Shown here: positions 54,459 to 63,224 of the stretch, piece after piece
Position numbering within the stretch: the first letter of the stretch is position 1
How the letters are laid out: the number at the start of each line of letters is the position of its first letter
Source of the DNA: Nocardioides guangzhouensis
GTDB lineage: Bacteria > Actinomycetota > Actinomycetes > Propionibacteriales > Nocardioidaceae
NCBI RefSeq assembly: GCF_004519545.1
Contig: NZ_SDKM01000009.1
Location: 83,005 to 147,004 of the forward strand
Length of the DNA: 64,000 nt
Reading direction: 5' to 3'
Made by a program: the position numbers and the translations under genes
The notes under the pieces: model-generated
What the model was told of the DNA's origin: nothing
The model's database searches: none
The model's input: only the letters and a program-made list of their open reading frames with translations

Positions 54459-54659
54459 ACATGCTCCGCCAAACGTCTGTTCATTCCCAGTTGTTCGTGG
54501 GACTTGCGGAGGAACTTCACCCCCGCAGGCAGGCGCGGATCGCGGGTATGGGCTGACGCATCACGCCATCACCCGGGTAGAGGCCTCATGAAGCACGTCG
54601 GCGGGTGACAGCCGAGAGGCGCAGTCATAGTGTCTGTGTCATCGTCGAAGGAGATCGCG

Positions 54660-54965
54660 ATGTGGGCACAACTCATCAAGGCGCGAGTGCAACCTGGTTT
54701 CGACTTGACCACCATGGCCGACGCGCTGAAAAGGTTCGAGCAGCCGGGCTCGGGTCTCCTGCGGGAGTTCTTCATGCACGACACGAAGGATGCAGATACG
54801 GCCTACATCCTCGCACTGTTCGAGAGCGAGGCGAAGGCACGCGAGCGTGAGCAGGACCCACGCCGGGCTGAAGGCAAGGCAGCGCTCCAGGAAGTGATGG
54901 CAGCTGCGCTCGCCGGTCAGCCGGAGTTCACCGACCTCACTGTCGTCGCTGAATGGGTCCCGTAG
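54660..54965 (+). CDS. Small dimeric alpha/beta-barrel (ABM-like) protein
   Basis: 101 aa. MWAQLIKARVQPGFDLTTM, SGLLREFFMHDTKDADTAYILALFESEAKARERE and EFTDLTVVAEWVP show the beta-alpha-beta pattern of small ferredoxin-like ABM or EthD-type domains. AAGGAG about 7 nt upstream supports ATG 54660. No enzymatic residue can be assigned. Monocistronic. Confidence 0.7.
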   Translation: MWAQLIKARVQPGFDLTTMADALKRFEQPGSGLLREFFMHDTKDADTAYILALFESEAKAREREQDPRRAEGKAALQEVMAAALAGQPEFTDLTVVAEWVP

Positions 54966-55073
54966 CAGGAGCGGTGCTACCTGTCAGGGCGAGGAACGAG
55001 ACCATCCGCTGATCGGCACGAGCGAGCGCGGACAGCGGCAGATGCGTGCGCTTGCGCCGATGAGGGTTCAGGA

Positions 55074-56198
55074 ATGGAGCCGACCGAGAATCGGGGCCGT
55101 ATCCAGTCACGAACGCGGCCCATGGCGGAAGACGATCCGGTTGTTCGGTGGCTGCTGCGGGGCGATCCGGCGATCCGCTGGCAGGTGCTGCGCGACCTCG
55201 TCGACGCCTCGGAGGCCGAGGTGACGGCCGAGCGGGCGCGGGTGGAGCGAGAGGGCTGGGGTGCTCGGCTGCTGGCCTTGCGGGCCGCTGATGGCCTGTG
55301 GGCGAACGGTGCCTGCTTTCCGGGTACCGCGGAGTTCGCAGCGGCCACTGCGCGGGCTCTGGCTGCCGGTGAGCCACCGCCGCCTTTCCCGTCGCCCGAC
55401 GAGGAACCCGCTGAGGCGCCGACCGATGAGGCGGGTACCGAGCCGGGCCAGCCGTGGACCGCGACGTACCGGGTCCTGCTCGACTTGTGCCACCTGGGCA
55501 CCCCCCCTGACAGTCCGGTGATGCAGGAGACGGCACGCTTGGTGGCTCACAACTGCCGCTGGGAGTGTGACGGGCTGCCGTTCTTCGACGGCGAGGAGGA
55601 CTGCTGCATCAACGCCGGCACGGTCTTGATCGGCGCCTACCTTGGCGTCGACGTCGCACCGGTGGTGGAGCGGCTCCTGGCCGACCAGATGCCGGATGGT
55701 GGCTGGAACTGCTGGGCCCAGACGCGCCCAGCGCCGTCATCGTTCGCAAGCACCCTGGACGTGGTCGACGGGCTGCTGAGGTGGGAGCGCCGTACCGGCG
55801 GATCTGAGGAGGTTCGCCGCGCGCGCCGCAACGGAGAGGAGTACTTGCTCCGGCGCAACCTCTTCCGGTCGTTACGCACGGGCGAGGTGGTCAACCCGCG
55901 GTGGAAGATGTTCTCCTACCCCCCACGTTGGCACTACGACCTGCTCAAAGCCACGGAGTACTTCGCCCGGCGTGGGGGTACTCCGGATCCGCGGCTGGCC
56001 GAAGCGATCGAACACGTCCGCGCAAGACGCCAAGCCGACGGGCGCTGGCTGCTCGAGAACACCCATCCCGGCGCGGTCCACTTCCGGTTCGAGGAGCCCG
56101 ACAGCACGCCTAGCAGGTGGAACACCCTGAGGGCACTCCGGGTGCTGCGCTGGTACGACTCTCCTGACAGCCCTGACAGCGCCCGCCAGGCACCTTGA
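55074..56198 (+). CDS. Alpha/alpha-barrel protein resembling squalene/hopene cyclase repeats
   Basis: 374 aa, no signal or membrane segment. Helix-rich, with repeated Trp/Gly-rich turns: DPAIRWQVLRDLVD, LLALRAADGLWANGACFPG, LLADQMPDGGWNCWAQTRP, ARRQADGRWLLENTHPG. A Cys-rich patch is CRWECDGLPFFDGEEDCC. The QxxxGxW-like turns recall prenyltransferase/terpene-cyclase toroids, but the cyclase DxDD acid is not seen, so it is probably not a cyclase. Start 55074 has GAGGG upstream; 55122 is possible. Function unknown. Confidence 0.7.
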   Translation: MEPTENRGRIQSRTRPMAEDDPVVRWLLRGDPAIRWQVLRDLVDASEAEVTAERARVEREGWGARLLALRAADGLWANGACFPGTAEFAAATARALAAGEPPPPFPSPDEEPAEAPTDEAGTEPGQPWTATYRVLLDLCHLGTPPDSPVMQETARLVAHNCRWECDGLPFFDGEEDCCINAGTVLIGAYLGVDVAPVVERLLADQMPDGGWNCWAQTRPAPSSFASTLDVVDGLLRWERRTGGSEEVRRARRNGEEYLLRRNLFRSLRTGEVVNPRWKMFSYPPRWHYDLLKATEYFARRGGTPDPRLAEAIEHVRARRQADGRWLLENTHPGAVHFRFEEPDSTPSRWNTLRALRVLRWYDSPDSPDSARQAP

Positions 56199-56422
56199 CG
56201 ACAAGAGGAGACATCACGTCTACACGAGCGTGGCGGTCTCGGGGCCGGTCTCGATTCACACTGAGTCGGATCTGCGGCGCCACTCGAGCAGGCGCGAGGC
56301 CCGGACCTGAAGTCGTCATCCCGCGGTACCAGACCACTCCGGGCAACAGGGTCAACCCACACTCATCCGCCGAATTGAGGATGTCGTATCAGATCTCGTT
56401 CGCCAAGCCCAACGTGGTGTCG
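56199..56422. other. Non-coding gap
   Basis: 224 bp between convergent genes. No clear hairpin terminator, repeat or small gene was found; composition is less GC-biased than the 1-53 kb part. Confidence 0.4.
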
Positions 56423-57079
56423 TTAGGTTCCCTCCCGCAGTGTGGATGCGTACTTCTTCCAGGGCCGCTGGATCATCAACGGGAAGAGCATCCGAACCGG
56501 GAGTGGCAGACCGCGCTTCATGAAGGCGCGGTCCGACTCGTCGAGCGGTTCGAGGAGCATCCCGAACGCGACGGCCATCTTGTCGCGAGGGATTCCGGCT
56601 TGCGCATGCTCGCCCAAGGCGTCCCACTCTGCTTGCGTGAGCGTCACCGCAGCGAGCGGAACGACCTTCTGTTCCTCGTCGTCGAGGTGCGGTTGGAGTA
56701 CGACGTTGAGCTCGTCGAGCGACGCCGCCAGCGCTTCCCCGGTCTCCTCGGACGGCTGATTACGCCAAGCCGAGCAGGCGTTCTTCGCCGCCTCGATCGA
56801 CGCCTGGACGAGCAGATGCTCCTTCGCTACCTCGTCCGTGGTCCCGGCTTGCTCGGGCACGCGCTCGATGAGTAGCGGGTACAGCAACTCGTCTTCGGCC
56901 TCGTGGTGGTGGTGCAGCATGGCGATGCCGAAGTCGATGTGATCGGCCAGAAAGGTGACCCGCTCCGCTGACGGAGTCGGTCGGGCGCGCACCAACCGCG
57001 CGGCCTCGGCATAGGCGTTGCGGAACGTGCGGTGGACGATTGCCATGTCGCGCACTTCGATCGGCTCAGTCTTCGACAT
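56423..57079 (-). CDS. Hemerythrin-domain protein
   Basis: 218 aa. HHE-type four-helix bundle with di-iron ligand candidates: DMAIVHRTFRNAY (His), AMLHHHHEAEDELLYPLL (His, Glu), VAKEHLLVQ (His) and LQPHLDDEEQKVVPLA (His, Asp, Glu). A C-terminal extension from about residue 155 ends in a basic, hydrophobic tail (LPLPVRMLFPLMIQRPWKKY) that might contact the membrane. Could sense or bind oxygen or nitric oxide. Monocistronic, in the repeat-containing accessory end. Confidence 0.88.
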   Translation of the reverse strand: MSKTEPIEVRDMAIVHRTFRNAYAEAARLVRARPTPSAERVTFLADHIDFGIAMLHHHHEAEDELLYPLLIERVPEQAGTTDEVAKEHLLVQASIEAAKNACSAWRNQPSEETGEALAASLDELNVVLQPHLDDEEQKVVPLAAVTLTQAEWDALGEHAQAGIPRDKMAVAFGMLLEPLDESDRAFMKRGLPLPVRMLFPLMIQRPWKKYASTLREGT

Positions 57080-57196
57080 CTGGGACCCGTTCGTCGGCGG
57101 GCGGCCGCGAGCACCCGGGTTCGGTGTGAGGATTCTCGCATCTCGAAAGCACTCGGGCGAGCGTTTGCCGGGCTGGCGCGGCGAGCATCCTCATCT

Positions 57197-57230
57197 GCCG
57201 CAGATGGCGTGCGACGCTGCGGCCGTCCGC
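57197..57230. repeat. Dispersed repeat, copy A
   Basis: GCCGCAG (57197-57203) and CTGCGGC (57217-57223) form 7-bp inverted arms around 13 bp, followed by CGTCCGC. Copies B (57531-57568) and C (60960-60993) share the GCGACGCTGCGGCCGTCCGC core. The similarity of A and C extends downstream to a GCCGATGAGCG block. Confidence 0.75.
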
Positions 57231-57271
57231 GCTGTGCGCGGATCCGCCGATGAGCGGACGTCAGTGACTGG

Positions 57272-57487
57272 TCATTCACGTCGGTATCTTCGTTCTATTG
57301 CTGTGAGGAGCGCGACTGCCGCCAACGCTCCAGCACTGCAGAGAACGGCCATGCCGGTGTACGCCCCGCGATCTTCTCCTGACGCGCCAACGGCCGCGAC
57401 CATCATGGCCACCGCGACCACCACAAGGGCGCCCACGACGACGTAGGAGTAGATGCGTAGCGTCCGACGGTGCTTCCGAGAATCCAT
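57272..57487 (-). CDS. Small two-helix membrane protein
   Basis: 71 aa with a basic N-terminus (MDSRKHRRTLR), two membrane helices (about residues 13-34 and 43-62) joined by a short GEDRGAY loop, and a basic end. No family recognised. It lies exactly between repeat copies A and B, which may be coincidence or may mark a mobile unit. Confidence 0.6.
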   Translation of the reverse strand: MDSRKHRRTLRIYSYVVVGALVVVAVAMMVAAVGASGEDRGAYTGMAVLCSAGALAAVALLTAIERRYRRE

Positions 57488-57530
57488 CCCCAGAGGTTAG
57501 TGGTGACGCCTCTACGGGGACGTCCGGAGA

Positions 57531-57568
57531 TCTGCCGCGATTCGCGGGCGACGCTGCGGCCGTCCGCT
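57531..57568. repeat. Dispersed repeat, copy B (degenerate left arm)
   Basis: Starts TCTGCCGCGA, then GGGCGACGCTGCGGCCGTCCGC identical to copies A and C over about 20 bp. The left arm has diverged. Located between the small membrane protein and the SigE sigma gene. Confidence 0.65.
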
Positions 57569-57710
57569 CTTGTCGCTGTCCGTGCGGCTCTGCCGGCGTC
57601 CATGGTGCGACCGGTTCCCGCGTACTTCTGTCGAGGGGTGTGCGTGTGATGCAACCTGTTGCTGCCGGCACCTCGTTTGAGGGGTAGGAGGAGCGGCGGC
57701 GGGAGGCGGC

Positions 57711-58256
57711 ATGGGACGTCGGGGGGAGAGCGAGTTCGTCGCGTTCGCCGAGGCGTGCCGCCCCGCGTTGCGCCGGACGGCGTTCTTGATGTGTGGCGAC
57801 TGGGACCATGCCGCAGACATCGTCCAGGAGGCGATGATCCGGGTTTACGTCGCCTGGCCGCGGCTGGAACAGGATCACGGGCTGCGAGCCTACGCACGCC
57901 GGGCGGTGGTGAGCGTGGCGATCGAGCAGGCCCGCAAACGGTCCTCTCGTGAAGTGCCCACCGACCAAATAGGCGACAGGCGCGTCGATGATGCGGCAGA
58001 CCAGCTGGCGGACCGGTTGCTGCTGATGTCCGCGTTGGCTGAGCTGCCGGCGCGGCAGCGTGCCTGCGTGGTGCTCCGCTTCTACGAGGACCTCGGTGTC
58101 GAGGCGGTCGCCGAAGCACTCGGCTGCCGTACCGGCACGGTCAAGAGCCAGACCGCCCGCGGCCTCGAGGCGCTGCGGGCGGCGTACGCACGCCACGGCG
58201 GTGAGCTGGTGGTGCGACCCGGCGTCCCGGCTGAGGCGAAGGAGGTGACGCCATGA
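57711..58256 (+). CDS. SigE-family ECF RNA polymerase sigma factor
   Basis: 181 aa. Region 2 FLMCGDWDHAADIVQEAMIRVYVAWPRL (about residues 24-51), linker with RRAVVSVAIEQARKRS, region 4 LPARQRACVVLRFYEDLGVEAVAEALGCRTGTVKSQTARGLEALR (about 108-152). Directs transcription of an unknown regulon. Overlaps the downstream membrane-protein gene by ATGA, the usual sign of a sigma/anti-sigma pair. Confidence 0.9.
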   Translation: MGRRGESEFVAFAEACRPALRRTAFLMCGDWDHAADIVQEAMIRVYVAWPRLEQDHGLRAYARRAVVSVAIEQARKRSSREVPTDQIGDRRVDDAADQLADRLLLMSALAELPARQRACVVLRFYEDLGVEAVAEALGCRTGTVKSQTARGLEALRAAYARHGGELVVRPGVPAEAKEVTP

Positions 58257-59494
58257 GCACCGAGCTGCACGCGGCGCTGCGCGAGGCGGTGTCCGATGCC
58301 CCGTTCGACGAGTCCGACCTGCGCACGGTGATCGACGCGGGGTCGCGTCGGCTCCGTCGTCGGGCCACTGTCCGGGCCGGGGCGTCCGCGCTGCTGGTGG
58401 CCGCCCTGGTCGCGTCGGTGGCGGTGGTTTCGGGCCGTTCCGACACCGAGCCCCGTCCCGCACACGTGGTGCGCCTCGACCTCAACCGGGCACAGAATCA
58501 GCATCTCGACGTTCTCGCCTCGGTGCGCACCACGTTGCGCGACCCGGCGAACGAGCTCGACCACGACCGGTTCGAGGGCCTGACCACGGACGGTCTTGTT
58601 CTCCGCAGCCGGTACACCTACCACGGAAACGTCACCGAGCTCGGCCTGCTCGACCCCGAGACTGGACGCACCCACTGGTTGCCGCGACCGCCGCGCGCCC
58701 CGCAGAACGTGGTCGAGCTCACCGCGGACCAGCTCGTCCTGTTCGCGAACGTGAGCGAACGCCGCAGCGACCTGCTCATGTTCGACCGACCCTCTGAGAC
58801 CTGGACCAGCATCAGGATCCAGCCGCCCGAGGGCATCGAGGTGCACACGCCGCCCCAGCTGGCGATCGCCCCCGACGGCCGGTTCTACCTCGGTCACAAC
58901 CTGGAGGACGAGTCCGGCCCGATGCACTGGTGGTCCTACGCCCTGCCGGAAGGTGGCGAGGGCCGACCCGAGCCCGCCCTCGACGGTGAGTCCGTGGCCT
59001 GGGAAGACGGCCTACAAGCACGCGTGAACAACGACGGCAGGGTGGTTCTGTCCAGCTCGGCTGGGGAACGAGTCGTGGCCGAGGAGCGCCCGGCGGGATG
59101 CGCACGGCCCGCTGACCGCGAGCTCACCGACATTCCCCCCACCGTCAGGCTGGCCGGCACCCGACCCGTGGTCATGTACGTGTGCGGTGACGAACTCCAT
59201 GTGATGACTGCTGTGTACGACGTCGACCGCGGAGAGGTCATCCAGGTCGCCGGCGCAGACGCACGCGCAGCCGATGAGGACCACGTCCTGCTCGGGGCCG
59301 ATCGGAGCAAACGAACCGGCGTCTACCTCCTCGACCTCGACCGGCTGACCCTGGCCCGCATCGGACCGGGGACATACGAGCCCCAAACCGCCCTCGTCAA
59401 CGGACTCGTCCTCTGGAACCGAGCGGGGCCGCTCGACGACAAGGACACCTACGACGCGCTCTGGAAGGTCGCACGGCTGCCCCGCGGCTCCTGA
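58253..59494 (+). CDS. Membrane-anchored putative anti-sigma partner with extracytoplasmic beta-propeller-like domain
   Basis: 413 aa. A cytoplasmic N-terminal segment of about 40 residues (MSTELHAALREAVSDAPFDESDLRTVIDAGSRR) precedes one membrane helix (about 43-61). An outside domain of about 350 residues follows, with repeated short strands of the type GLVLRSRYTY, TGRTHWLP, DRFYLGHN and TGVYLLDLDRL, suggesting propeller blades. Coupling to the sigma gene implies it holds the sigma factor until an outside signal arrives. No ZAS zinc motif (HxxxCxxC) is visible, so the mode of binding would be unusual. Function inferred. Confidence 0.7.
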   Translation: MSTELHAALREAVSDAPFDESDLRTVIDAGSRRLRRRATVRAGASALLVAALVASVAVVSGRSDTEPRPAHVVRLDLNRAQNQHLDVLASVRTTLRDPANELDHDRFEGLTTDGLVLRSRYTYHGNVTELGLLDPETGRTHWLPRPPRAPQNVVELTADQLVLFANVSERRSDLLMFDRPSETWTSIRIQPPEGIEVHTPPQLAIAPDGRFYLGHNLEDESGPMHWWSYALPEGGEGRPEPALDGESVAWEDGLQARVNNDGRVVLSSSAGERVVAEERPAGCARPADRELTDIPPTVRLAGTRPVVMYVCGDELHVMTAVYDVDRGEVIQVAGADARAADEDHVLLGADRSKRTGVYLLDLDRLTLARIGPGTYEPQTALVNGLVLWNRAGPLDDKDTYDALWKVARLPRGS

Positions 59495-59800
59495 GCGAGG
59501 CACAGCAGCGGAGAGTTCGACCCACGACCGCTTCGTCTGCTCCGTGGTGGCCGAACGAGCTCGTGAGCACAATGCTGCGCCGAGCGACGCTTTCCACGTG
59601 GACAAGTCCGTAGCTCGGAGTCGTCCGCTCATGCGATCCGCGCGGTTGAGGACGGGGCCATCCCGCCGCTATAGCCTGCCTACGCTGGGCATCCCCGGCG
59701 GCGGGGGCCCAGCGATCGGCCCTTGACCGACCCGGACGGGCATCGAAGACCATCCTGATGGGCTCTGGCCGGGCCTGCGCGCGGGACACAAGGTGAGTCC
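59495..59800. other. Non-coding gap before the epimerase gene
   Basis: 306 bp. No gene is convincing. It contains a GC-rich dyad near 59693-59712 and a possible TTGACC -35 near 59725 without a clear -10. AAGGTGAG upstream of 59801 is the next gene's ribosome site. Confidence 0.4.
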
Positions 59801-60826
59801 ATGACGGTCGTCCTGCTCACCGGGGCATCGGGATTCCTCGGCATCCACCTCCTCCAGCGGCTCCTCGATGGGGGCCACCAGGTCCGCGCATTCGTGCGAA
59901 CACCCGCGAAGCTGCACCAACACCTCGCACTGCTCGGCGTGGACCCGGATGACACGCGAATCGACGTCGTCGCGGGTGACATGACCGACGCGGCGACGGT
60001 TCGTGAGGCAGCAAGGGGGTGCCACCAGGTCATCCATGCCGCGGCTACGTTCTCCTACCGGCGCCGCGACGCCGAACGGATGCTCCGGGAGAACAAGGTC
60101 GGCACGTCCACCGTCCTGGATGCGGCCATCGAAGCCGGGTGCACCGGCATCGTCCACGTCTCGTCGATCGTCGCTCTGCTGCGACCGGGGGCGACGCTGG
60201 ACCACCGGAGCCCGTTGGGGGTGACGCTCGGCCCCTACACCCGGAGCAAGGTGGAGTCCGAACAGGTCGCCCGAGACCGGCAAGAGACCGGTGCCCCGGT
60301 CGCCATCGTCAACCCGGGTGCCATCCTCGGTCCGGACGACCCCTATCTCGGCGAGAGCAACGAGGTCGTGTGCCGCATCCTGCGCGGCCGGCTCCCCACC
60401 TGGACGCGGGGGGCACTGCAGTGGGTGGACGTCCGGGACGCCGCCGACGTGGTGGTGGCCGCACTCGAACGGGCAGGACGCCGCTATCTGGTCCCCGGCG
60501 AGACGGTCGTGCTGCCGCACCAGACGCTGCGAACTGTGACCGGCCGTCGGCTCCCCGCGATCCCGGTGTCGCACAAGGTCGCACTCCCGCTGTTGCAGCT
60601 CGGCTACACCACCGGCTGGTCGTTCCTCCCGCACATGGTCGAGGGCTCTCGGGTCATCGCGCTCGACACCCGCGTCGACTACTCGGCATCGGTCGCCGAC
60701 CTCGGGGTCGACGGACGTTCCTTGGCGGAGTCCATGACGGACACCGTGCGCTGGCTGGTCGGCGCCGGCCACCTCAGCGCTCGCGCCGCCGGCCGGTGCC
60801 TCGAGACTGAGCAGCCTTCGGCGTGA
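59801..60826 (+). CDS. NAD-dependent epimerase/dehydratase-family (extended SDR) protein
   Basis: 341 aa. Cofactor motif LTGASGFLGIHLLQRLL (residues 5-21), DVVAGDMTDAATV, HAAATFSYRRRD, HVSSIVAL and the catalytic YTRSK (Tyr and Lys spaced by three, about residue 147). VAIVNPGAILGPDD is the usual post-catalytic strand. It resembles dihydroflavonol-reductase/hopanoid-associated epimerases in pattern. Substrate unknown. Its neighbours do not clarify its role. Confidence 0.82.
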   Translation: MTVVLLTGASGFLGIHLLQRLLDGGHQVRAFVRTPAKLHQHLALLGVDPDDTRIDVVAGDMTDAATVREAARGCHQVIHAAATFSYRRRDAERMLRENKVGTSTVLDAAIEAGCTGIVHVSSIVALLRPGATLDHRSPLGVTLGPYTRSKVESEQVARDRQETGAPVAIVNPGAILGPDDPYLGESNEVVCRILRGRLPTWTRGALQWVDVRDAADVVVAALERAGRRYLVPGETVVLPHQTLRTVTGRRLPAIPVSHKVALPLLQLGYTTGWSFLPHMVEGSRVIALDTRVDYSASVADLGVDGRSLAESMTDTVRWLVGAGHLSARAAGRCLETEQPSA

Positions 60827-61267
60827 GAGGCGGTAGACGTGCGCGAGGTCAGAGACGGCGCGCCTTCCGCAAAGCCCCTTGTCTCACGGCGGTCAACCTG
60901 GCCACGTCCGTCGGGGCGATCGCCGACCGTACTCGAGATGCCGCAGCAACGCACTAATTGCCGCAGATAGCGTGCGACGCTGCGGCCGTCCGCTCATGCC
61001 GCAGATGGTGCGCGCTCGTGCGCCGATGAGCGAGTGCGTTCTTAACTTTCGCGAGGTTTGCTGCAGGGCGGTCGCCGTGCGCCTCGATTCGCTGTCACGT
61101 CCGGAGGCGCCTTCTCGACTTGCTGGGAACCATGCGAAGTAGCCGTCAAGTATCAAGCGGAGCATGGTCGTGCCAGGACCGAAGCCATAGCGCCGCGTGT
61201 CAACCGCAAGCAGGCGCCCTCGGGCGGGCCCGGTGCCAGCAGCAAAGGCTGGTGGAACGCCACTTCG
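60827..61267. other. Non-coding gap holding repeat copy C
   Basis: 441 bp without a believable gene. Around 60938-61033 are copy C and two extra half-units (CCGCAG at about 60940 and GCCGCAGATGG at about 60998), arranged as three tandem pieces. The rest shows no promoter or hairpin of note. Confidence 0.5.
60960..60993. repeat. Dispersed repeat, copy C
   Basis: GCCGCAG (60960-60966) and CTGCGGC (60980-60986) around 13 bp, then CGTCCGC; only one base differs from copy A (TAGCG for TGGCG) across the 34 bp. Confidence 0.75.
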
Positions 61268-62812
61268 TCACGGATGGTTTACCCGCACTGCGGTGACGTC
61301 AGCGCCATCGGCGATCGTGGTGGAGAACAACGAGATGACGTCGTCACCCGAGATGGTCTCCAGTCCGACATAGTCGCCGAGGAACAGGCCTCTGGGGTCA
61401 CCGGGAGCGAAGTACGAGATCGGCGCCTGGTAGTGGTTGAACGGCCCGAACAAGTGTTGCTCCGGCGCCCAGGTGGCGCCGCCGTTGTGCGAGTGCCGTA
61501 GCCAGACATCGGTGGTGGCGATGCTGTCACCTGGAACGTTGTTGCGATCGTCGAAGTAGGAGACGACCAGCGTGCCGTTGTCCGTGACTTCGACGGCGTG
61601 GTTGTAGGCCTGCGCAGACGGGCCGCCGGTGGACACGACTTGGGGTGTCGACCAGTGCCGGCCGCCGTCGGTGGACCGGGACAGGACGGTCTTGTTGAGC
61701 TCGGTGCCGAGACCGTCGGCCCACACCACATAGATCGCACCCGAGGCCGGGTCGATCGCGATGTCGGGGATGAAGTCGCCGGCACGGATCGGGAAGCCGT
61801 CGTCGGGGACGAATAGCTGTGTCGTGCCGATGGGGGCGATCTTCGCCGGTGCCGACCAGGTCCTTCCCGCGTCGCGGGAGCGCATGACTCCCATGTAGAT
61901 GCCGTTGTCGTTGAACCCGGCGCCGGTGAACAGGACGGCGGCGGCGTCGTAGAGGGTTCCGTCGGGACCGACCGCGATCTGGTTGCCCTGCATGTAGATG
62001 TTCGAGTCACGCATCGCTGTCGGGGTCGACCACGTCTGGCCGCCGTCGGTGGTGCGCGAGACCATCGGTGTCCCCCGCCAGGAGAAGGCATGGAGGTCGC
62101 TGACCGGACTCTGCTGGCCCTCGTTCGGGTACCTGGTGCGCAGCCACGTCGCGTAGGCGTAGCCCGCGCGCGTCGGGTCGCCGGTCACCGAGACCTTGTC
62201 GTTGGTGACTCCTCGTTCGTCTGCGCCTTCGATGAGGATCGTCGGCGGCCTCCAGCTGCCGGTCGACCTGTTGAGGGTCGTCACGGAGATGGCCGAGACC
62301 GCGGGTGCCGCGAGGTTGATGGGCTGCCCGATGAAGTACGCGTTCCCCGCCTTGTCATAGGACACCCAGGGGTCTGTGACGCGGCCGAACCGGGCTGGGC
62401 CGCCTTGACATGCGCTCCACGGCACGTCAGCCAGCTTGGACCAGCTGGTGCCGCCATTCTGGGACATCCATGAGGTAAGTCCTCGGGCGCCGCCGTCCGG
62501 CCAGCGGTCCTGCTGGGCCACCGCGATGATCTCGTTCGGATTGGTCGGGTTCACCGCGACCTGTGGCTCGACCTCCGTGTTGTCGTAGGCAGTAGCGAAG
62601 TCCGGGGACGCGCCGGAGGGACACGCTGTCAGCGTGGACGGGCCGCTGACGATCGTCGCCGGCGCGATTGCGAACGGGGCGGCGAACGCCTGGCCAACCA
62701 GGACGCCCGAGCCGCAAAGCACGAGTCCGACGACGCCAGCCGCGCTCGCCCGGTCGCGTCGAGCGTTCCGGCGAAGGACTCGGTGGGGATGCTTGAACAG
62801 GATGATCGACAT
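61268..62812 (-). CDS. Secreted Asp-box (BNR) sialidase-fold protein
   Basis: 514 aa. Signal peptide (hydrophobic about residues 25-45, ending QAFAAP). A six-bladed propeller is implied by five Asp boxes of the S-x-D/N-x-G-x-T-W type: SQNGGTSWS, TTDGGQTWS, SRDAGRTWS, STDGGRHWS and SHNGGATWA. The start at 62812 is preferred because AGAGGAG abuts ATG 62821 but is 9 nt from 62812. The arginine triad and Tyr of true sialidases cannot be assigned, so glycosidase activity is unproven; a structural or binding propeller is equally possible. Confidence 0.82.
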   Translation of the reverse strand: MSIILFKHPHRVLRRNARRDRASAAGVVGLVLCGSGVLVGQAFAAPFAIAPATIVSGPSTLTACPSGASPDFATAYDNTEVEPQVAVNPTNPNEIIAVAQQDRWPDGGARGLTSWMSQNGGTSWSKLADVPWSACQGGPARFGRVTDPWVSYDKAGNAYFIGQPINLAAPAVSAISVTTLNRSTGSWRPPTILIEGADERGVTNDKVSVTGDPTRAGYAYATWLRTRYPNEGQQSPVSDLHAFSWRGTPMVSRTTDGGQTWSTPTAMRDSNIYMQGNQIAVGPDGTLYDAAAVLFTGAGFNDNGIYMGVMRSRDAGRTWSAPAKIAPIGTTQLFVPDDGFPIRAGDFIPDIAIDPASGAIYVVWADGLGTELNKTVLSRSTDGGRHWSTPQVVSTGGPSAQAYNHAVEVTDNGTLVVSYFDDRNNVPGDSIATTDVWLRHSHNGGATWAPEQHLFGPFNHYQAPISYFAPGDPRGLFLGDYVGLETISGDDVISLFSTTIADGADVTAVRVNHP

Positions 62813-63224
62813 GGCTGCCATCTCCTCTCGACGACCGGGGAACCTGGCTCCCGGCCGTCGGACTCGCTGTGCGCTCCATCCTCCACCCGGGCTCGTGCGA
62901 CCGGCAATGCCCCGAACACGTCAACCCAGCCCGGGGGTTGTGACGGGGGCGTGTTCGAGCGGTCCGCACAACCGCAAGCTCGGGGTCGCTACGCGTTGCA
63001 TAGAAGCGGATGCCCATCGTGCGCCACGACCGTTGACACCGGTGAGGTGGATGTCCACTTCACCGCGGTGCCACTGTCCTATGTCGCGATCCGCGCGGAG
63101 CTGCCGAGTTCGTGCATCGGTTGCGACGATTCGCTCACTTACGCCCGGCTGGTCGATCGAGTCTTGGTCCGCACACCCTGCGGTTACCGCGCAGTCGGTT
63201 CCGCGCTTGTGGGTACGCCCTCGC
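62813..63224. other. Non-coding gap
   Basis: About 410 bp between two minus-strand genes. Open frames here have poor codon pattern and no homology that I recognise. No terminator-like hairpin was clear next to the stop at 63225. Confidence 0.4.

Noticed and set aside
54425..54600. Possible small minus-strand peptide (reads PAGVKFLRKSHEQLGMNRRL)
   Set aside because: It looks protein-like but has no start codon after the upstream stop and no recognised family; it may be debris beside the broken sigma gene.
61268..62812. True exo-sialidase
   Set aside because: Five Asp boxes show the propeller fold, but the arginine triad and catalytic Tyr/Glu could not be placed.
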